Below are positions 1-10,450 of a stretch of DNA of 64,000 nt, in pieces (the stretch's first letter is position 1; the number at the start of each line of letters is the position of its first letter). The notes under the pieces are model-generated. The model worked only from the letters and a program-made list of their open reading frames with translations. It made no database searches and was not told the DNA's origin. A program made the position numbers and the translations under genes. The DNA comes from Ariolimax columbianus. Lineage: Eukaryota; Mollusca; Gastropoda; Stylommatophora; Arionidae. Where the stretch lies: NCBI GenBank assembly GCA_036924085.1, contig JAVGWX010000005.1:44134278-44198277 (forward strand), in the 5' to 3' direction.

Positions 1-1667
1 CTATGTGGACCTCTGAAAAGAATCTCACCATAGCAAGAAATCGGATGCAAACGGCCCTAACATCGCTGGAAGAGTGGGCGAACTCATGGCTGGTCAAAAT
101 AAACGAGGAGAAAACCACGTGCACAATATTCTCGCTCTCATTAAAACCCCAAAGTACCAAATTAAGCCTAAATGGCAAAATCCTGCAGCCAAACGACAAC
201 CCAACCTATCTGGGAGTCACATTTGATCGGCGCATGACATGGAAAAGTCAGATTGAGAGAAACCGAATGAAAGCCAGAGAAAGAATGGCGATCATGAGGA
301 AACTTGCTGGCACAAGCTGGGGAGCAGACGAAGGCATACTAAAGAAACTGTACACTGGAAGAGTGAGACCAGTTCTCGAGTATGGCATCGCGGCATGGAC
401 AACAGCAGCGAAGGCGAACTTCGATAAAGTTAACAAACTTCAAAACCAAGCTATGAGAATCATAACTGGTGGAATGAAGTCAACGCCAATTGTAGAACTT
501 GAAAAGATTACAAAACTGCAATCCATGACCGACAGAAGAGACTGCAGAGCCCAGCTGCAGTCAGAGAAACTCCGAAGACTGACGGACCATCCAATGTACC
601 AGAGGCTAAACAATTTGGGAACTGGGAAACTAAAGCGGAGAAACTTTGCAGAAATAGCCAAAGCAAAGATGCACGAAGATCCCATAAACGCACTAACAAC
701 ACCAAAACCCATCACTACTGTACGAAAACCTACTTGGAGGCAGGATATATTTCCAGAGGTGGTAGAAAATATACCAGGTATTGCAAACAAAAACTGCCAG
801 ACCGAAAAAGAAAGGAGAGACACTACCTTAAGCTTCATAACGAAAAGCTACCCAAGCATGGACTGGACCCATGCATACACCGACGGTTCTGTAACAAACA
901 CTACACAGAACGGAGGGGCAGGAGCATTCCTGAACCTACCAAATGGCAGAAAAATAACACTGTCATTCGCTACTGGTAAGTACACGAGCAATTTCAGAGC
1001 AGAGGCAGAGGCACTGAGGGCGGCAGTGGAAGAAATGGTAACACACAGTGAAAATGAGAGCCATATAGTCCTGCTGACAGATGCTCTCGAAGTAGTCACA
1101 GCGCTAAAAAGCCAGAAAAACACTGAGCTTAATGACTTAAGAGCAGCACTCTGCAAACTGTGCCAACAGTCCGCACCAAAAAGGGTAGTGGTACAGTGGG
1201 TTCCGTCACACTGCAACATCCAAGGCAACGAGGAGGCAGACAGACTGGCAAAAGAAGGTGCAAGGCTACCACAAATAGATACCAGTATGACGTACGAAGA
1301 GTCAAAACGGCTTATCAAAGCCAGGTACATGTCCAAATGGGAAACCGAACATACTGGTTACACCAAAAACGATGCCTATTACCAGTTGAACCGAAGAGAG
1401 CAGGTCGTTGTCTTCAGACTTCGCACTGGCCACAACAGACTGAGGTACCACCTCTTCAACAAATTGAAGATAGGGTGTACCGACGAATGCCCGTGCGGTA
1501 CTGGTAAAATGACCACTGAACATCTGCTGCAGAACTGCCCGACATACGAGGATCAGAGAGAGCAGATGTGGCCATTGCCAGTGGAACTGCAAGACAAGCT
1601 CTATGGTAGTGGCGAGAGTCTCAGGATGACCGCCGCTTTTTTCGAGAAAATAATGGTTACTGTCTGA
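1..1667 (+). CDS. LINE polyprotein, C-terminal 554 residues (RT thumb, RNase H, Cys/His motif)
   Basis: Partial ORF equal to residues 749-1302 of the intact polyprotein at 15015-18923. The first methionine at position 3 is internal: it lies just after the RT catalytic motif (FADD) of the full protein, so this is not a true start. It contains the end of the RT palm and thumb, then an RNase H domain beginning near residue 290 (YTDGS with the first acidic residue, then AEAEAL, LLTDA and a final [11 protein letters not shown] motif). A C-terminal C-x3-C-x-C-x8-H-x4-C cluster follows near residues 492-512. The reading frame is open to the stop, with no frameshift. In the full family the enzyme copies element RNA into a nicked target site (target-primed reverse transcription); here only the C-terminal half is visible. 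Confidence 0.95.
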   Translation, partial: MWTSEKNLTIARNRMQTALTSLEEWANSWLVKINEEKTTCTIFSLSLKPQSTKLSLNGKILQPNDNPTYLGVTFDRRMTWKSQIERNRMKARERMAIMRKLAGTSWGADEGILKKLYTGRVRPVLEYGIAAWTTAAKANFDKVNKLQNQAMRIITGGMKSTPIVELEKITKLQSMTDRRDCRAQLQSEKLRRLTDHPMYQRLNNLGTGKLKRRNFAEIAKAKMHEDPINALTTPKPITTVRKPTWRQDIFPEVVENIPGIANKNCQTEKERRDTTLSFITKSYPSMDWTHAYTDGSVTNTTQNGGAGAFLNLPNGRKITLSFATGKYTSNFRAEAEALRAAVEEMVTHSENESHIVLLTDALEVVTALKSQKNTELNDLRAALCKLCQQSAPKRVVVQWVPSHCNIQGNEEADRLAKEGARLPQIDTSMTYEESKRLIKARYMSKWETEHTGYTKNDAYYQLNRREQVVVFRLRTGHNRLRYHLFNKLKIGCTDECPCGTGKMTTEHLLQNCPTYEDQREQMWPLPVELQDKLYGSGESLRMTAAFFEKIMVTV

Positions 1668-1687
1668 CTGTGTACGCAGAAGAAGAA
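1..1687 (+). mobile_element. LINE copy A (rRNA-leader LINE family), 3' part
   Basis: Right-hand part of the same non-LTR retrotransposon as 11598-18950, cut by the window edge. The two align through the ORF with only about three base differences in 1.67 kb (near 831, 1320 and 1537), so they are very young sister copies. The copy ends with the family 3' UTR and a short GAA tail at about 1675-1688, directly followed by a 50-bp tandem array. Its 5' end and left target-site duplication lie outside the window. Confidence 0.95.
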
Positions 1688-1690
1688 GGA

Positions 1691-1890
1691 TCTGTTAAAT
1701 TCATCTTCTTCGCCACATTCGCCAACTCGTTTTTATTAGATCTGTTAAATTCATCATCTTCGCCACATTCGCCAACTCGTTTTTATTAGATCTGTTAAAT
1801 TCATCTTCTTCGCCACATTCGCCAACTCGTTTTTATTGGATCTGTTAAATTCATCATCTTCGTCACATTTATCAACTCTTGTTTTTATTA
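1691..1890. repeat. 50-bp tandem repeat, 4 copies
   Basis: The unit begins tctgttaaattcatc and recurs at exact 50-bp spacing (1691, 1741, 1791, 1841) with a few substitutions; the fourth copy decays. It begins directly after the GAA tail of LINE copy A, and each unit itself contains a tcttcttc stretch. Confidence 0.9.
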
Positions 1891-2253
1891 AATAAATAAA
1901 TTTCATCTATTTCCAAATCCTGTATATTTTATTTTATTTATTTAATCTTCTGTGTCACATTCACCAATTCCTGTTTTTATTACATCTATTAATTTCAACT
2001 TTTTCGTCTCGTTCCTAAAGCTGGTGTTTTTGTTTGATCTCTTAATAAATTTATCTCCGTCAAGTGCACTTACAAATGTCTCTGGTTGTACTGATTTACA
2101 TATTTTCTTGATGCTCCTTGATTACATTTTGTGATGACAATTGTATATTAATTAGCTCCTTCATCCCCATTCGTTTTCTAAATTGCATTGTTTTGTTTAT
2201 TAACTCCTTCAATTTATTACCATTTGATAAAACTATTTTAATCCATGTTCTTG
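1891..2253. other. AT-rich sequence, nothing recognised
   Basis: T-rich spacer with only short unsupported reading frames. No protein family, RNA gene or repeat recognised. Confidence 0.5.
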
Positions 2254-2422
2254 TATCTACGAGGCGTGTCAAAATGAAACCGAACCTAACTGCACCAAGT
2301 GAACATACGTACGATGCGCATGATGACGTTACTTCTCACGCAAACATCGCATATCAACTGTCAAGTTTACAAAATGCCATTATCCTCAAACTCATAGTTT
2401 TCACAGCAGACCATTGAAAACA

Positions 2423-2820
2423 TGGCGGGTGTGATACGGAATCCGTACAGGGTTGATCAGCGAGCGGTGTTTTGGGTTCTAACAGCTGAAGTATGTCGAC
2501 CAGTTGACATTCATCGCAGAAAGCTGGCAGTGTATGGTGACAAAAGTGTGGCGAACGTAAGCTTAGGTGACGGTCCACCAGAGTTGCTGCTTCAATTTTG
2601 GCGATGGCAGTTTCTGACGCGACAATATGGGCCGGACCTGGTCTCGGAAGATCTTTGGTTAACTCGGGTCCTTCTTTAAACATTGTTGACCAGTTCTTCA
2701 CTGTTGTCTTCGACGCACTTAGTTCCCATACACTGCCTGCATTCTGCGATGAATGTCAACTGGTCGACATCCTTCAGCTGTTAAAAACCGAATCATGGCT
2801 CCCTGATCAACTATGAACCG
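2423..2820. pseudogene. Mariner-type transposase N-terminal fragments, head to head
   Basis: Both strands read as mariner transposase. The plus strand, from the ATG at 2422, matches the N-terminal DNA-binding helices; the minus strand from about 2820 down to 2560 matches the same helices and the linker that follows. The plus-strand copy loses similarity after about 2560, where the minus-strand copy ends. The gene was therefore broken by an inversion or foldback duplication and cannot make a working transposase. Family assignment is from motif memory (QRAV...AEG, DIHRR, YGD). Confidence 0.7.
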
Positions 2821-2999
2821 ATTCTCATATCGCACTTGCCATTATTTCAACGGTCTGCTGATGAAATTTTTGGTCGGAGGATAATGAAATTTTGCAAACT
2901 CGACAGTTGGTATGTGCTCCTTACACCAGAAGGGACGTCATCATGCACACCGTACGAATGTTCACTTGTTGCAGTTACATCCGGTTTCATTTGAACACG

Positions 3000-3243
3000 T
3001 GGGGACGGCGTGGGCTAGGGGTTAAGTGCCACGGCTCACAATCCAAAGGTGCTGGGTTCGATGCCCATCACAGCACCGGCCGTTACACCGGGGAAGTAAG
3101 CCCTTAGAAAATGCAGGAGGAAGCAGGCCCTTATATAAAATGCATGCTGAAGCCGGATGCACTGGGCCGACAGACGCAAAATAAAAACTACAGGGCAACG
3201 CACACCGCCTTAGGGATTAAATAAATAAGGCGAATGCAAACAA
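3000..3243 (+). mobile_element. tRNA-derived SINE (family S1) inserted in the mariner relic
   Basis: Starts ggggacggcgtgggctaggg, with an A-box-like stretch at 3011-3028 and a B box (gggttcgatgcc) at 3054-3065. A non-tRNA body follows, ending with an A-rich tail near aataaataaggcgaatgc. It interrupts the mariner terminal repeat. The flanks tttgaacacg (about 2990-2999) and ttttgaacgcg (about 3246-3256) look like a roughly 10-bp target-site duplication. Other copies: 51648-51895 (minus) and a 3' piece at 61838-61950. Confidence 0.8.
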
Positions 3244-3262
3244 ATTTTGAACGCGCCTCATA

Positions 3263-3511
3263 TATATCCTTGATTCTATTTTGTTTCTTATGACCATTAG
3301 TCTCCCTGTTTTATGTTTCTTCTCTCTTTTTGATATTGATCTTTGTTTATCCGTCTAGAAGACTGGCGCACGCATCAGTTATAATCTCATTATTTGTTTT
3401 CTCTTCGCTACCATTTCTCTAGAATGCATCTTCCAGTATTTTATTTCTTTATTATTTTTTCCAATGCTGTCTGGCTACCTCTCCAGCCCTCTCTCATTTT
3501 AAATGACTATG

Positions 3512-3512
<1 letters not shown>
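3263..3512. other. T-rich spacer, nothing recognised
   Basis: No coding or repeat signal beyond pyrimidine bias. Confidence 0.4.
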
Positions 3513-3552
<40 letters not shown>

Positions 3553-3567
3553 GTCTGTCTCTGCCTT
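3513..3567. repeat. (CT)n microsatellite, passing into (GTCT)n
   Basis: Uninterrupted ct dinucleotides followed by a few gtct units. Confidence 0.95.
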
Positions 3568-3659
3568 TTTTTCCTTTTCTATATATATACACACATACAC
3601 ATATCATCTTCAGGTGCCCTGCCGGTTGGCGTTGCCAATCATGGACCTCCAATCATTTC

Positions 3660-3772
3660 TTTCCCGTGTCGTTTAACATTCTTTCCCGTGTCGTTTAACA
3701 TTGTTTCCCGTGTCGTTTAACATTGTTTCCCGTGTCGTTTAACATTGTTTCCCTTGTCGTTTAACATTGTGG
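3660..3772. repeat. 22-23 bp tandem repeat, 5 copies
   Basis: The unit tttcccgtgtcgtttaacat recurs five times with one or two substitutions. It lies just beyond the 3' side of the RTE-like relic on the minus strand. Confidence 0.9.
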
Positions 3773-3779
3773 TTCATTG

Positions 3780-4040
3780 TCGCCCATGCCCTTCTCTCAT
3801 GTACCCAGCATCATCTCTCTCAGCATTCCTCTGTCTGTTTCCTGGTATCTTTCCCTTTGTCACAACGTTCTCTAAGTCACATCTTCTTATAATGTGCCCC
3901 AAAAAAGGATGGCTATCTTGTTTTGATTCTTGCAATAAGTTGTCTTTGTGGCTCCTCGAGTACTGCATCACGAGTCCATGGAATCCGCAGCATTCTTTTG
4001 TAAAACCACATCACCGTTGTTTCCAAAGATGTAAGCGCTT
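3780..4040 (-). pseudogene. RTE-like reverse transcriptase, C-terminal tail relic
   Basis: Minus-strand frames give the conserved tail of RTE-like endonuclease/RT proteins: MWFYKRMLRIPWTRD near 3985-4030, then FLGHIIRRCDLENVVTKGK near 3830-3910. The two blocks are in different frames, so at least one frameshift is present. No catalytic RT motif is included. The family is recognised from the typical 'W.YRRMLRI.W...FLGHI.R...LE' pattern. Confidence 0.65.
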
Positions 4041-4047
4041 GTTTTGT

Positions 4048-4050
<3 letters not shown>

Positions 4051-4085
<35 letters not shown>

Positions 4086-4108
4086 CATAAACACACACAC
4101 ACACACAT
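4051..4108. repeat. (TA)n and (CA)n microsatellites
   Basis: A (ta) run at about 4052-4081 is followed by a (ca) run at about 4090-4107. Confidence 0.9.
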
Positions 4109-4710
4109 AAACATATATTTTTTATATACATAAAAATATGGGTAATTATTGCCACATGAACTCGTTTGAAATGTGCAGTTATCCAAAGAAAACAAGATGT
4201 ATGAATCGTCTTGTCATTGATAAAATCATTTCTCCTTCTTCACTAAAATGAGTCTTTATGTCAGCTGCTCAGATGTTTGTTAATGTTTTTCAAATTCAAT
4301 AAAACACAATTTTCATCATTAACTTTAATCTACAATCAATTGAGGAAACAAAGAAGTAGCTCTAAATGTCAATGGAAGCCGATTACACATGCTACTTGAG
4401 TTTAACATGTTTCATTCCGATGGTCACACTTCTACTTGCAATAATGTCTCTTAGTTTACGTTGCACTCTCTATTATTATATTCCTTTGTGAGCTCCAATA
4501 CAGCGCATGTCTGCTTATATTGTTTCACTACTTTATGTTAATGTGTCCGTTGCGTGTGGGAGCGCACCCCACCCTCATTAAATACCATGTACATTTACGT
4601 GGCATATTCAAATAAAATCCTTCCCAGTGGATATATTACTAAGATATAAATGGAACATCAAGGGAGCAGAAAAAAACAATTGTTTTGAAGAAAACATGCA
4701 CCGGTTTTCG
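4109..4710. other. Spacer, nothing recognised
   Basis: AT-rich sequence without coding or repeat support. Confidence 0.4.
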
Positions 4711-4905
4711 TTAGAAAAAGTCGCCATAGGCATTCAGACTCTGCTTGTGTAGGCGACGGAAGCCGTCCAAAACAATTACTAGTTGCTCATTGAACCGTTT
4801 AGTCACCGAGGCCATGACGTCGGCATCGGAGTCGAGTCGTTGTTGGTGTTCAAAAAGGCGTCCCAACTGTGATATGGCCGTTTCACCTCTAGGCAACGCT
4901 GCCAC
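4711..4905 (-). CDS. Unrecognised ORF, possible terminal exon of a host gene
   Basis: A 64-codon minus-strand frame whose translation looks protein-like and does not match any repeat in the window. It is Leu/Arg/Asp/Gln-rich and could form an amphipathic helix (residues about 10-50: LGRLFEHQQRLDSDADV and onward). It ends NAYGDFF followed by a stop. Upstream on the minus strand, ttgtggcag at about 4904-4912 could act as a 3' splice site, which would make this the last exon of a spliced gene with the 3' UTR toward 4650. No domain is recognised, no other exon was found, and chance cannot be excluded. Confidence 0.25.
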   Translation of the reverse strand: MAALPRGETAISQLGRLFEHQQRLDSDADVMASVTKRFNEQLVIVLDGFRRLHKQSLNAYGDFF

Positions 4906-4912
4906 AATATAT

Positions 4913-5398
4913 TTTTACATTTAAAACATTCGTCAGCAATATCACATTTGTCCATGTACAATGCCACGCCTTACATTACATTACAAAATGCAAAAATATG
5001 CTTTGATTCTATTACCTTAGATCAACTTTTCTGTTTCCTAGCTAAACTCGTCTGTTTACTTCAGTCGATGGAGGCTGAAGTGAGGCACAGGGATGGGTGA
5101 TGTACTATCTACTCCACTGCTGCTGGTTGTAGCTGACCCATCTGTTTAGTTGTTACTTAACATATATCATTCCTTCTTAATATTTTTGACCCGTTGTCTG
5201 ATGCTTTAGATCCATTTGAAAGATGAATAGAGATGGGGTCAAATATGGTTTGCTGACCGTTACACATGCAGTCAGCTATGAGTTAGTGTCTAGTCACATT
5301 ATTCATTCATGCATCATCGCCTCCGTCTTTGCTATTGATCCTGAACCCCTTTCGCAGGAATTATATCTCACATGTTGAGATAGTTTTTGTATGTGTAC
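4913..5398. other. Spacer, nothing recognised
   Basis: No gene or repeat supported. Confidence 0.4.
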
Positions 5399-5935
5399 AA
5401 GATTATATGCCCTGAGATGAGATTCCATGAGATGAAATGTCATGATATGAGATACGGGACATGAAATATCATAACATCAGATGCCACAATATGAGACTAG
5501 ACGCCATGAGATGAGACGAGATGCCGTGAGATGAGACGAGACGCAGGAGATGAGACGAGATGCCATGAGATGAGAAGAGGTGCCACGAGATAAGATACTA
5601 TGAGATGTGACGAGATATCATGAGATACCATGAAATGAGACAAGATACAGTTAGATGAGATACCAAGACATGAGACGAGATACAATGCGATGAGATACCA
5701 TGAGATGGGACACCACGAGATAAGATAGGGTGAAATGAGATATCATGACATCAGATGCCATGAAATGATAATATACCATGAGATGAGATATGACCGATGT
5801 CATGGGATTTGATGAGTTACCATGATGCGATGAACTAAATTGAGACGATATGTCATGCGATGAGATGTCTGAAGTGAGATATCATGAAATAAAACCCGAT
5901 GCCATGAAATGTGGTCATGACGTAATGAGATGATA
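5399..5935. repeat. Degenerate GAGATGAGAT-type satellite
   Basis: Over 500 bp built from diverged versions of atgagatgccatgagatgag with irregular spacing. This is an old, decayed short-period array. Confidence 0.85.
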
Positions 5936-6270
5936 TAATACCTATCTGTTTCAAATTACTTTGTTTATATTCAGTATGAGGACATACTAACACACAATAC
6001 TTTCCATCCATTCGTGTTTTAAACAGTTATATTGTCATTTCAGCGTACTTTCTCTTCTGCTACTGTATGCTATGTTACTGGACGTACCACATTTTATCTT
6101 TGCTTTGTTGTTTCCAATTTGTTGAATGCATGCATATTGCTTTTTTAGGATTTCTGTCTAGATTGTGAAGAATATCCATTTATAATTTTAAAACTTGTCT
6201 TAATACGTGTGTCATATCATTGGGGACAAGGTCCGTGGTTCGTCTGTAGAAGGGCTAGTTTTGGGAGTGA

Positions 6271-7423
6271 TTACTAGAGGGAGATCATGCTTAACAAATC
6301 TATTAGAATTCATGGAGGAGGTTACTAAAATTATAGATAAAGGGGAGCCAGTGGATGTTATTTATCTAGACTTTGCAAAGGCCTTTGATAGAGTACCTCA
6401 TCAAAGATTATTTCGAAAGTTAAAATCACATGGAATAGGTGGGGAAGTTGCCAAATGGATTGAAAATTGGTTAACGGGAAGAAGGCAGAGGGTGGGCATA
6501 AATAAGGAGTACTCTGAGTGGAGTGAAGTGAAAAGTGGTGTGTCACAGGGCTCGGTTTTGGGACCAATTTTGTTCTTGATATATATAAATGATTTGGACA
6601 TTGATATGAGATCCATGATTGCAAAATTTGCTGATGACACAAAACTATGCAGTAGTGTCTCATCTAAAGCGGAAGTGGATATATTGATGTCGGATTTAGA
6701 TAAAATTCGAGAATGGTCTGTAAGCTGGCAAATGGAGTTTAATGTAGATAAATGTACAGTCATCCACATGGGTAGATCCAATATGGAACATAATTACAGA
6801 ATGGGAGAAAACAATATTAGAAAGATAGATAAGGAAAGGGACCTAGGGGTTATAATAGATCATACAGGAAAGGTGAGTGAGCAAGTTAAGGTAGCAGTGA
6901 AAAAGGCAAATGCAATGTTAGGTATGATAAAAAGAAATATTAAACATAGAAGCAAGGAAGTGATCGTCAAACTGTATAAAGCTTTAGTTAGACCTAGATT
7001 GGAGTACTGTGTACAGGTGTGGAGTCCTTATCATAGAGGGGACATAAACATGCTAGAAAGAATACAGAAAAGAGCGACAAAGATGATAGTGGGATTCCAG
7101 AATTACAGTTATGAGGAACGACTCAGAAAAACCGGCCTACAGTGTCTCGAAGAGAGAAGAATTCGTGGTGACTTAATACAGGTTTACAAGATGATCAGAG
7201 GAATCGATAAATTAGACAATAACAAGTTTTTTTTAAAATACAGCCACCTACAATAACACGAGGGCATAGCTACAAGCTGACTAAAGAGAGGTCCAGGTTA
7301 GATATTAGGAAATATTTTTTTAGTCAGAGAGTGGTGTCTGCTTGGAATGCATTGCCAGGGGAGGTAGTGGAGGCAGGGACAGTTAATGCATTTAAGAATA
7401 AACTGGATGCACATAGCTTTTAG
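6271..7423 (+). pseudogene. CR1 reverse transcriptase, RT core to C-terminus, one frameshift
   Basis: Open from upstream of 6271 to 7256. It shows RT motifs in order: VIYLDFAKAFDRVPH (first catalytic Asp), SGVSQGSVLGPILF, then KFADDTKLCSS (catalytic Asp pair near 6630-6640). The C-terminal segment LEYCVQVWSPY follows. A T run at about 7228-7235 is two bases longer than in the minus-strand copy (8 against 6). It shifts the frame just before the conserved CR1 ending ([19 protein letters not shown], then [10 protein letters not shown]) at 7290-7423. The first in-frame ATG, at 6207, lies in flanking DNA and is not a native start. Nearest annotation name: jockey/CR1-type RNA-directed DNA polymerase. 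Confidence 0.85.
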
Positions 7424-7512
7424 AGCAAGGTGATGTAAATGTAACTGGTTGTATACAGACTCTGCAGGGTCTTCTAAACCAGTAAAAAGACGTTAAGTTA
7501 AGTTATGTAGGG
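6271..7512 (+). mobile_element. CR1-clade LINE, 5'-truncated copy
   Basis: Similarity to the minus-strand CR1 copy (10687-21290) starts at about 6271 (tactagagggagatcatgc) and runs to the 3' end. There a short UTR closes with a ttaag pentamer repeat at about 7493-7505, and the same tail closes the other CR1 copies at 10687 and about 42985. The 5' part (esterase, endonuclease and N-terminal RT) is missing, as is usual for incomplete target-primed reverse transcription. Confidence 0.9.
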
Positions 7513-7654
7513 GACTGAGAAATAAAGATCGGTTGTTCTTGTTCTCTAAGCGATGTGTGAATGTTACGTTTTTTTCGATCTCAATAGATGGAAAGCTAGG
7601 ATTAAATTATATAAAGTGATCATCATCATCCTGTCCTTTACAGAACGTCGCTCT

Positions 7655-8270
7655 CATCTCAGCTATTCAATAGGAATCTCGATCAGCAGTCAATCTACTG
7701 GCCTGCTCCACATTCATGTTTAGGGTGTCCTTGATGTTTTGTATCCTGTCTTGGTCGACTTCTGTCTCGTTTTCCTGGAACAATGCCTGAACTTTTCTAT
7801 CCAGTTCGTCATGTCGCTTGATGTGGTCGAGAATCATGTTTCCGAGACACACAGTGGTTTATAAGTCACTTCTCTTAAACACTCAAATCTTACAGATGGC
7901 TTTATTTGTTTTTATCGATCTCTCACGGTGTTTTTAGGATTCTCCTGTAGGATTTCATTTTAAAAACCCCAATCCTCTCCCATAATACTTGTGTGATGGT
8001 CCATGTCTCGCATCCGTACACTGCCCCCGGGAATACGCACGCATGTTCTGAGGATCTATAATGTTAATTCTCTGTTATTGTTGTTCAACATATTGTTCAG
8101 TTTTTTCATCGTTATGAACAATCGTCTCTTTATTTCCCTTGCGCAGTCCCTGTCGTGCGTTATTATAGAGCCAAGGTATTCAAAGTAATCCATGTGTTCA
8201 ATTTCTTCATTACTAATAGTGATCTTGGGTTGGGGTCTGTGTGTGTCAATGGGCATTATCTTTCTTTATT
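7655..8270 (-). pseudogene. RTE-like reverse transcriptase, C-terminal relic
   Basis: On the minus strand, about 8256-8060 reads EHMDYFEYLGSIITHDRDC then EIKRRL, the block downstream of the RT catalytic site. About 8030-7925 gives VYGCETWTITQVLWERIG then KMKSYRRILKTP. About 7850-7667 carries a degraded C-terminus. Frame changes and stops separate the blocks. The catalytic motif is absent. Confidence 0.7.
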
Positions 8271-9558
8271 TGAGTTCAGGAAACGATTCTGATGTTAGAT
8301 GTGCTTCTGAACGGACGTATACATTTGTACCAGGCCCTTAAAAGCTGTTTGAGAGGATAAATGTGTCGTCTGTCTATCTTGGTTCTGGAATCTCCTATCT
8401 TTCAATTCTAAATGGATCAAATTCACAAAGTTTTCATCTGCTTTTAACTGAAAGTGATTGAGCAACCAAATTGGTGTGGGTTTCCCAGTTACTGACGATC
8501 AGACACTCCGTCACGGTTGTTAAATTTGATGGTTTGAAAGTCGTAGTTGTTACAGTGCTGCTATTGTTATGATCTTTCTTGCTGTAGTTATTAGATGCTG
8601 CTTTTGAATGTCACATGTTGATGTGTGTTATTATACATGTATACATTAGAAAGGTAAGACACTAGCCTCTCAACGGGATGAACAGAAATAGCGTGTGTTT
8701 GAGAACGACAGGTTTCAAGCCAGCGCTGATCTCAAAGAGGTGAGACCGGAGTGGCTGTGTCATGAATCCCCTCTAGTCGTCTTTAACATGTCTTGCCATT
8801 AGTCAAAGACAGCTCGGGGCCAGAGAGTGAGATTAATGACCAGCGCAGCCTTTTCTTCACTATAATCCAATTGCATCGCAAGTTACATCATCGAGACAAA
8901 ACCATCTGGTGATTTCGCCATCATCGCCAGTTAGTGATGGGCAAATCACATAAATTTGAAATTAAACCACATTTCAACAACCACTTTTCAACAACAATTT
9001 TTCTGCAAAATCATTTCAGCAACCCCATTTTCAACAACCACTTTTCAAAAAGCACATTTCAACGGGATATTACAACGACCCGATTTCAACATACACCAGC
9101 AACTAAATTGCCATATACCAGGACGCACATTGAGGCTGAGAATTCTCCAACAGTGTAGCTTCAATGACCAGTCGCGTGATTTAGGAGCCAACCAATAGTC
9201 TGCTCTGTAACAGAATCGTAAATATGTCTTATTGCAATGGCCAAACCTGTCTACACATACAGAGATCGTAAATTTGTAAGACGCAGTTTCGTCTACTTTT
9301 CAACACATTTATCTTCGGACGCTAGACTCTGTCCTTCTATCTCTCTTTCTGTATTCCACTCTCACTTCTTTGTCGCTCTCTCCTATCTTCTCTCGTGTTC
9401 CTTTTCCATGGGTCTCTCACTACATATCGTTTTCTCAATCTTTATTTACGCACACACGCAGACAGACACATATCCAGTGTCTCTCTTAAACTGTCTATCA
9501 TATTGCATTGAATATCGCTTTCATAACCGTCTATTTTACACAATGTCATAAGTTATAC
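8271..9558. other. Mostly unassigned; short degenerate TTCAACAAC repeat
   Basis: At 8960-9075 the motif ttcaacaaccacttttcaac recurs in degenerate form. At 8660-8830 there is a possible, weak tRNA-derived segment, too diverged to call. Nothing else is supported. Confidence 0.4.
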
Positions 9559-10450
9559 ACTATATGTCTTTCCCTTTTGTTCTCTCTGGCCTACTCATTC
9601 GATTTCAGTTCTGTTTCTCTGCCTTACTAATTCACTCTCTTACTTTATATCTCTCTTTCTCTGTCACTTCAACTGTCTCTGGCCTACACATTCTCTCCCC
9701 CTTCAGCTTTCTCTGCCCTACACATTCTCTCTCACTTCAACTTTCTCTGCCCTACACATAATCTCTCCCTTCAGCTTTATCTGCCCTACGCATTCTCTCT
9801 CACTTCAGCTTTCTCTGCCCTACACATTCGCTCACACTTCAGCTTTCTCTGCCCTACACATTCTCTCTCACTTCAACTTTCTCTGCCCAACACATTCTCT
9901 CTCACTTCAACTTTCTCTGCCCTACACATTCTCTATCATTTCAACTGTCTCGGTCCTTCTCGTTCTCTCACTTTAACTGTCTCTGCCATACACATTCTCT
10001 CTCACTTTAACTGTCTCTGCCCTACACATTCTCTCACGTTAACTGTCTCTGCCCTACACATTCTCTCACTTTAACTGTCTCTGCCATACACATTCTCTCT
10101 CACTTTAACTGTCTCTGCCCTACACATTCTCTCACTTTAACTGTCTCTGCCCTACACATTATCTCACTTTAACTGTCTCTGCCCTACACATTCTCTCACT
10201 TTAACTGTCTCTGCCCTATTCATTATCTCTCGCTTATGTTCTTCTCTGCCCTTCACATTCAAAATCGATTCTGCATTTCTCTGCCCTACGCATTCCTTCT
10301 GCAGTCTACTCTCTCTGCCCTACGCATTCTCTTTCACTTCTGCTTTTCTCTGCTCTATTCAGTCCTTCTCGCTAATTATTTTCTCTGCCTAACTCATTCA
10401 CTCTCGCTTCTACTTTCTCTGCCGTATCCATTCGCTCTCTTCTGTCTCTG
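9559..10450. repeat. Pyrimidine-rich minisatellite, about 30-34 bp unit
   Basis: Around 25 imperfect units built on ctctgccctacacattctct plus cacttcaacttt or cactttaactgt. The central part (9700-10220) is the most regular, and the edges are diverged. Long frames across it reflect the lack of stop triplets in the repeat and are not genes. Confidence 0.92.

Larger units (their letters stand above)
2254..3262. mobile_element. Mariner-like element relic rearranged into an inverted repeat
   Basis: Terminal inverted repeats are visible. The left end (2256-2305) begins with gaggcgtgtcaaaatgaaac just after a TA. Its reverse complement is at 2959-2999 and, beyond a SINE insertion, at 3245-3262. Inside, the plus strand at 2423-2560 encodes the N-terminal helix-turn-helix of a mariner transposase (QRAVFWVLTAE, then DIHRRKLAVYGD). 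The minus strand at about 2820-2560 encodes the same region plus the next segment (WSTMFKEGPELTKDLPRPGP, then IAKIEAAT). Two head-to-head copies of the transposase start thus face each other and form an inverted repeat (about 2478-2545 against 2720-2790). No full transposase remains and the catalytic acidic residues are absent. Confidence 0.75.

Noticed and set aside
5497..5685. Ser/His-rich ORF on the minus strand
   Set aside because: Translation of the degenerate GAGATGAGAT array.
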